Assembly (NCBI RefSeq): GCF_023347535.1
Contig: NZ_CP094473.1
Location: 2,666,001 to 2,730,000 of the forward strand
Direction of reading: 5' to 3'
Source: Faecalibacterium sp. HTF-F
GTDB taxonomy: Bacteria; Bacillota; Clostridia; Oscillospirales; Ruminococcaceae
Length of the DNA: 64,000 nt
Made by a program: the position numbers and the translations under genes. The notes beneath the pieces are model-generated. The model was given only the letters and a program-made list of their open reading frames with translations, ran no database searches and was not told where the DNA came from. Numbering within the stretch: the first letter of the stretch is position 1; every line of letters begins with the position of its first letter. Below are positions 63,001 to 64,000 of this stretch, in pieces.

Positions 63001-63364
63001 GGTCGCCGGGGTGCAGCTCCTGCATGGGGCCTTCGGACTCCACCCGCACCGCGATGACAAAGGGGGTGCGCTTGACGCTGTCCCAGAACTCGGCCCCGAT
63101 ATAGGCCACGGTATGGCCCGGGCGGCGGTAGGCGTTCTCGCCGCGCTGCTTGGCGTGGACAGAGCCCTGCAGGGTGCGTCCGCTCTTTTTGTTGCCCAGC
63201 GCATTGAAATTGCGGTTGGTGGTCAGGCAGTAGCGGATGGCGTCCAGAATGGTGGTCTTGCCCACGGCGTTGACGCCGATCATATAGGTCAGGCGGGCGC
63301 AGTCAAAGGTGACGTTTTCAAAGTTGTGCCAGTTGATGAGTTTCAGCCGTTTGAGTTCGATCAT
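60077..63364 (-). CDS. jetC: Wadjet SMC-like ATPase JetC
   Basis: 1095 residues; ATG at 63364 overlapping the jetB stop (ATGA). Walker A is GVNAVGKTT (about 30-38) in an SMC/MukB head. Two long coiled-coil arms (about 250-470 and 640-800) flank a hinge region (about 470-640). The ABC signature SRDSSGGENQAPF (about 980) and Walker B IRLVLLDEAF (about 1012-1021) close the head. Wadjet complexes load on circular plasmids, extrude loops and cut them through JetD. The only odd point is that no jetD follows on this strand. A chromosomal condensin MksB is the alternative, but gene order A-B-C fits Wadjet. Confidence 0.88.
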   Translation of the reverse strand: MIELKRLKLINWHNFENVTFDCARLTYMIGVNAVGKTTILDAIRYCLTTNRNFNALGNKKSGRTLQGSVHAKQRGENAYRRPGHTVAYIGAEFWDSVKRTPFVIAVRVESEGPMQELHPGDQTWYLSEDGITLEQLPFIDPRTGAPSAKEDFKPETGRLSYTRSPSEARDRICRALGIGRASSPLGKKFNEVFQMGTSMDEIPNFREFLYQYILPQPELDLDALQGDRLELENLHAVLAEAQTRADALEEIVNFGREAAEKQTQTLVNRGAALLARAAADGGEQTVWQEHLDAGRRQLEQLNARYADAKNAEAEARRAYLSAHGAASASGEGRALDALTEELSRRKTARDAAARKAEKAESALARTQSLLAVLRRSGFASGIRAETLTAEELPQLTAWLSAQEKPLEEAYFAARQNTAALHREQTGKRAELDAVSGGKWVYPHDDAATRVRDAVNAELKSRGMQPDAKIFCELLNVEDESWQDCVEACLGDRRFDILVPPTHYEAAKSAFVALKDKVGPISLLDTPGIRKANRRADKYGPDSLAAQVSSENPLAAQYAQTILGRIVCCDTPDTLEQHPDSATRDLLRHHPFRLERLRTPQRYIGLDARRARAGALSAELEALGESARAAAQTEQNLKAAYNQYQTLLRGTALDELAALWDARAALTAAQNAVTEQEAKLTECRENPLLQQLYKEEEAREAAWEAARAAVEQAGGDIRVCEKQIASCEAEQKKAGETAQQSADAARSFFAAHPLVEPLARTRMLALAPADKPCAAAQAAEKAQAKLDDALAVYLTGTLEPAQKAYNEHYVCDYPLGLAGLDQYRAQHESLVRIDLERYAARLEQAQRDCKDRFRKDILFRMKDDIFNARRQFRELNKVMEQLTYGEEVYRFELEPSRDPQLAAFYQVIVDKGNQQMTEGDSLDNLAATADPAYERQVDELMEKIMADVDENTRARQEGRTGGVTLSDYVDYRTYLDYDIKVTNRVTGQQAYLSRVSRDSSGGENQAPFYVAICASLLQIYEKSENSIRLVLLDEAFSKMTSDRIRPMMELFRRLQLQVLLISTVEKSTAIQPYCDITYSIVRHGDANAIAPFIKLE

Positions 63365-63957
63365 TCTTCACCCTCCCCTGCTTCGTCTGCACGTTCGTAT
63401 AAGCCAAGCTCTGTGCGGGTGCGGCCGCTCTCGGCGGCGGCATCCGCAAGGTCGGCGTCCGGCAGGGCCAGCAGCACAGTGGGAAATACTTCAATGCGGC
63501 TGTCCAGCCCGGAAAGCCGCCCCACAGGCCGCGCCAGATTGTACCGGCGCAGGGTGCGCATGAGGTTTTCCAGCGTTTTCTGGTCCAGACGGCGGGGCAG
63601 GTTCATCTTCTGCAGCTCGGTCTGCACCTCTTCCACCGTCACCAGTACTTCGTCTGCATTGACGGCAAGGCTCTCGCGCTTTTGCAGGTACAAGAGCCGC
63701 AGCACCAGCAGCAGGATGCTCTCGTATTTCAGCAGCCGGGCCTGACTGCCCTCGTGGCCGTTGACCAGAGCCGCCGCCTGCAGGGGTGCCGGGTACAGCA
63801 GCACCAAATAGCCCAGCGGCGCGAACACGGCGCGGACCTCGTCCAGATGGTCCTGCACGTAGAGATATTTTGCCCGCTGATCCTCCACGCTGCCCAGCAG
63901 AAAGCAGTGGTTCAGCAGGTAGTTTGCGGTTTCTTCCAGCATGTTAATGGTTGCCAT
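63361..63957 (-). CDS. jetB: Wadjet kleisin-associated protein JetB (DUF4194)
   Basis: 198 residues; ATG at 63957 behind GGGAGGAAG. The winged-helix KITE-type family shows LLNHCFLLGSVEDQRAKYLYV, LLLVLRLLYLQKR and EVQTELQKMNLPRR blocks. JetB is the MukE-like partner bridging the kleisin JetA and the ATPase JetC. It overlaps jetC by 4 bases downstream and jetA by 14 bases upstream, so the three are translationally coupled in one operon. Confidence 0.85.
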   Translation of the reverse strand: MATINMLEETANYLLNHCFLLGSVEDQRAKYLYVQDHLDEVRAVFAPLGYLVLLYPAPLQAAALVNGHEGSQARLLKYESILLLVLRLLYLQKRESLAVNADEVLVTVEEVQTELQKMNLPRRLDQKTLENLMRTLRRYNLARPVGRLSGLDSRIEVFPTVLLALPDADLADAAAESGRTRTELGLYERADEAGEGEE

Positions 63958-64000
63958 TTTCTTCCTCCCTGCGGCGGGTGAGGACAAAGTCCTCAAAGCG
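63944..64000 (-). CDS. jetA: 3' end of jetA (Wadjet kleisin), cut by the window
   Basis: The minus strand from the window edge reads RFEDFVLTRRREEENGNH and a TAA at 63944. The basic, short C-terminal strand resembles the winged-helix end of JetA/MukF kleisins, and the position upstream of jetB fits. Only 18 residues are available, so the identity rests on gene order. Confidence 0.55.
   Translation of the reverse strand, partial: RFEDFVLTRRREEENGNH

Noticed and set aside
60062..63745. 1227-codon open frame on the + strand across jetC
   Set aside because: It lies antisense to the conserved SMC ATPase, is biased in composition (Leu/Gly/Arg/His) and has no recognisable motif. Long antisense frames are expected in GC-rich coding DNA with this codon use.

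Overview
The window comes from a low-GC-phylum but GC-rich Firmicute, almost certainly Faecalibacterium (F. prausnitzii group). The 16S rRNA gene at 40717-42226 has the variable regions I recognise for that genus. Supporting traits are T-box control of thrS, the Amt-PII fusion, tandem CstA carriers and strong Shine-Dalgarno sites (AGGAGG type).

Layout. 1-6.2 kb: a CmpB-type membrane protein, a GGDEF/EAL c-di-GMP protein, a sugar nucleotidyltransferase and a small membrane protein. 6.26-6.56 kb: a compact locus with all the parts of an Fst/par-type type I toxin-antitoxin. 6.7-12.5 kb: T-box-thrS, a ClC chloride channel and an ammonium transporter fused to PII. 12.6-15.4 kb: an operon for unsaturated uronate catabolism (DhuD, KdgF, DhuI plus DUF1622) under two TTGTATACA sites. 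15.6-22.7 kb: housekeeping genes (SDR, trpS, tRNA-Asn, tRNA-Glu, a permuted papain-fold protein, pckA, putP).

23.0-37.3 kb is accessory. A decayed segment (truncated NifX-like gene, deleted desuccinylase, primase/integrase remnant) abuts an 82-bp copy of the 3' half of tRNA-Lys. The same 82 bp recurs in the intact tRNA-Lys at 37208-37289. Between the copies lies an integrative mobilizable element of about 13 kb with integrase, excisionase, VapE primase/helicase, a candidate iteron origin and a MobV-type relaxase. It carries a metabolic cargo: two GntR regulators, a DUF1847 protein, two SLC13 carriers and L(+)-tartrate dehydratase TtdAB. Repeated GGATACAWTAT sites mark the likely GntR regulon. 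The element sits at the distal end of a 16S-23S-5S-tRNA-Lys operon transcribed leftward (37.2-42.6 kb).

42.8-59.9 kb: a type III pantothenate kinase homologue with degenerate active-site motifs, tRNA-Arg, two MATE exporters (one behind a structured leader RNA), two tandem CstA carriers with matching upstream operators, a LysR regulator, a ketopantoate reductase-like gene with a phosphatase, and an MMPL/YhgE-like membrane operon. 60.1-64.0 kb: the Wadjet anti-plasmid genes jetC, jetB and the 3' end of jetA, leftward, with no jetD in its usual place after jetC. Two families of palindromic, MITE-like repeats are scattered between genes.
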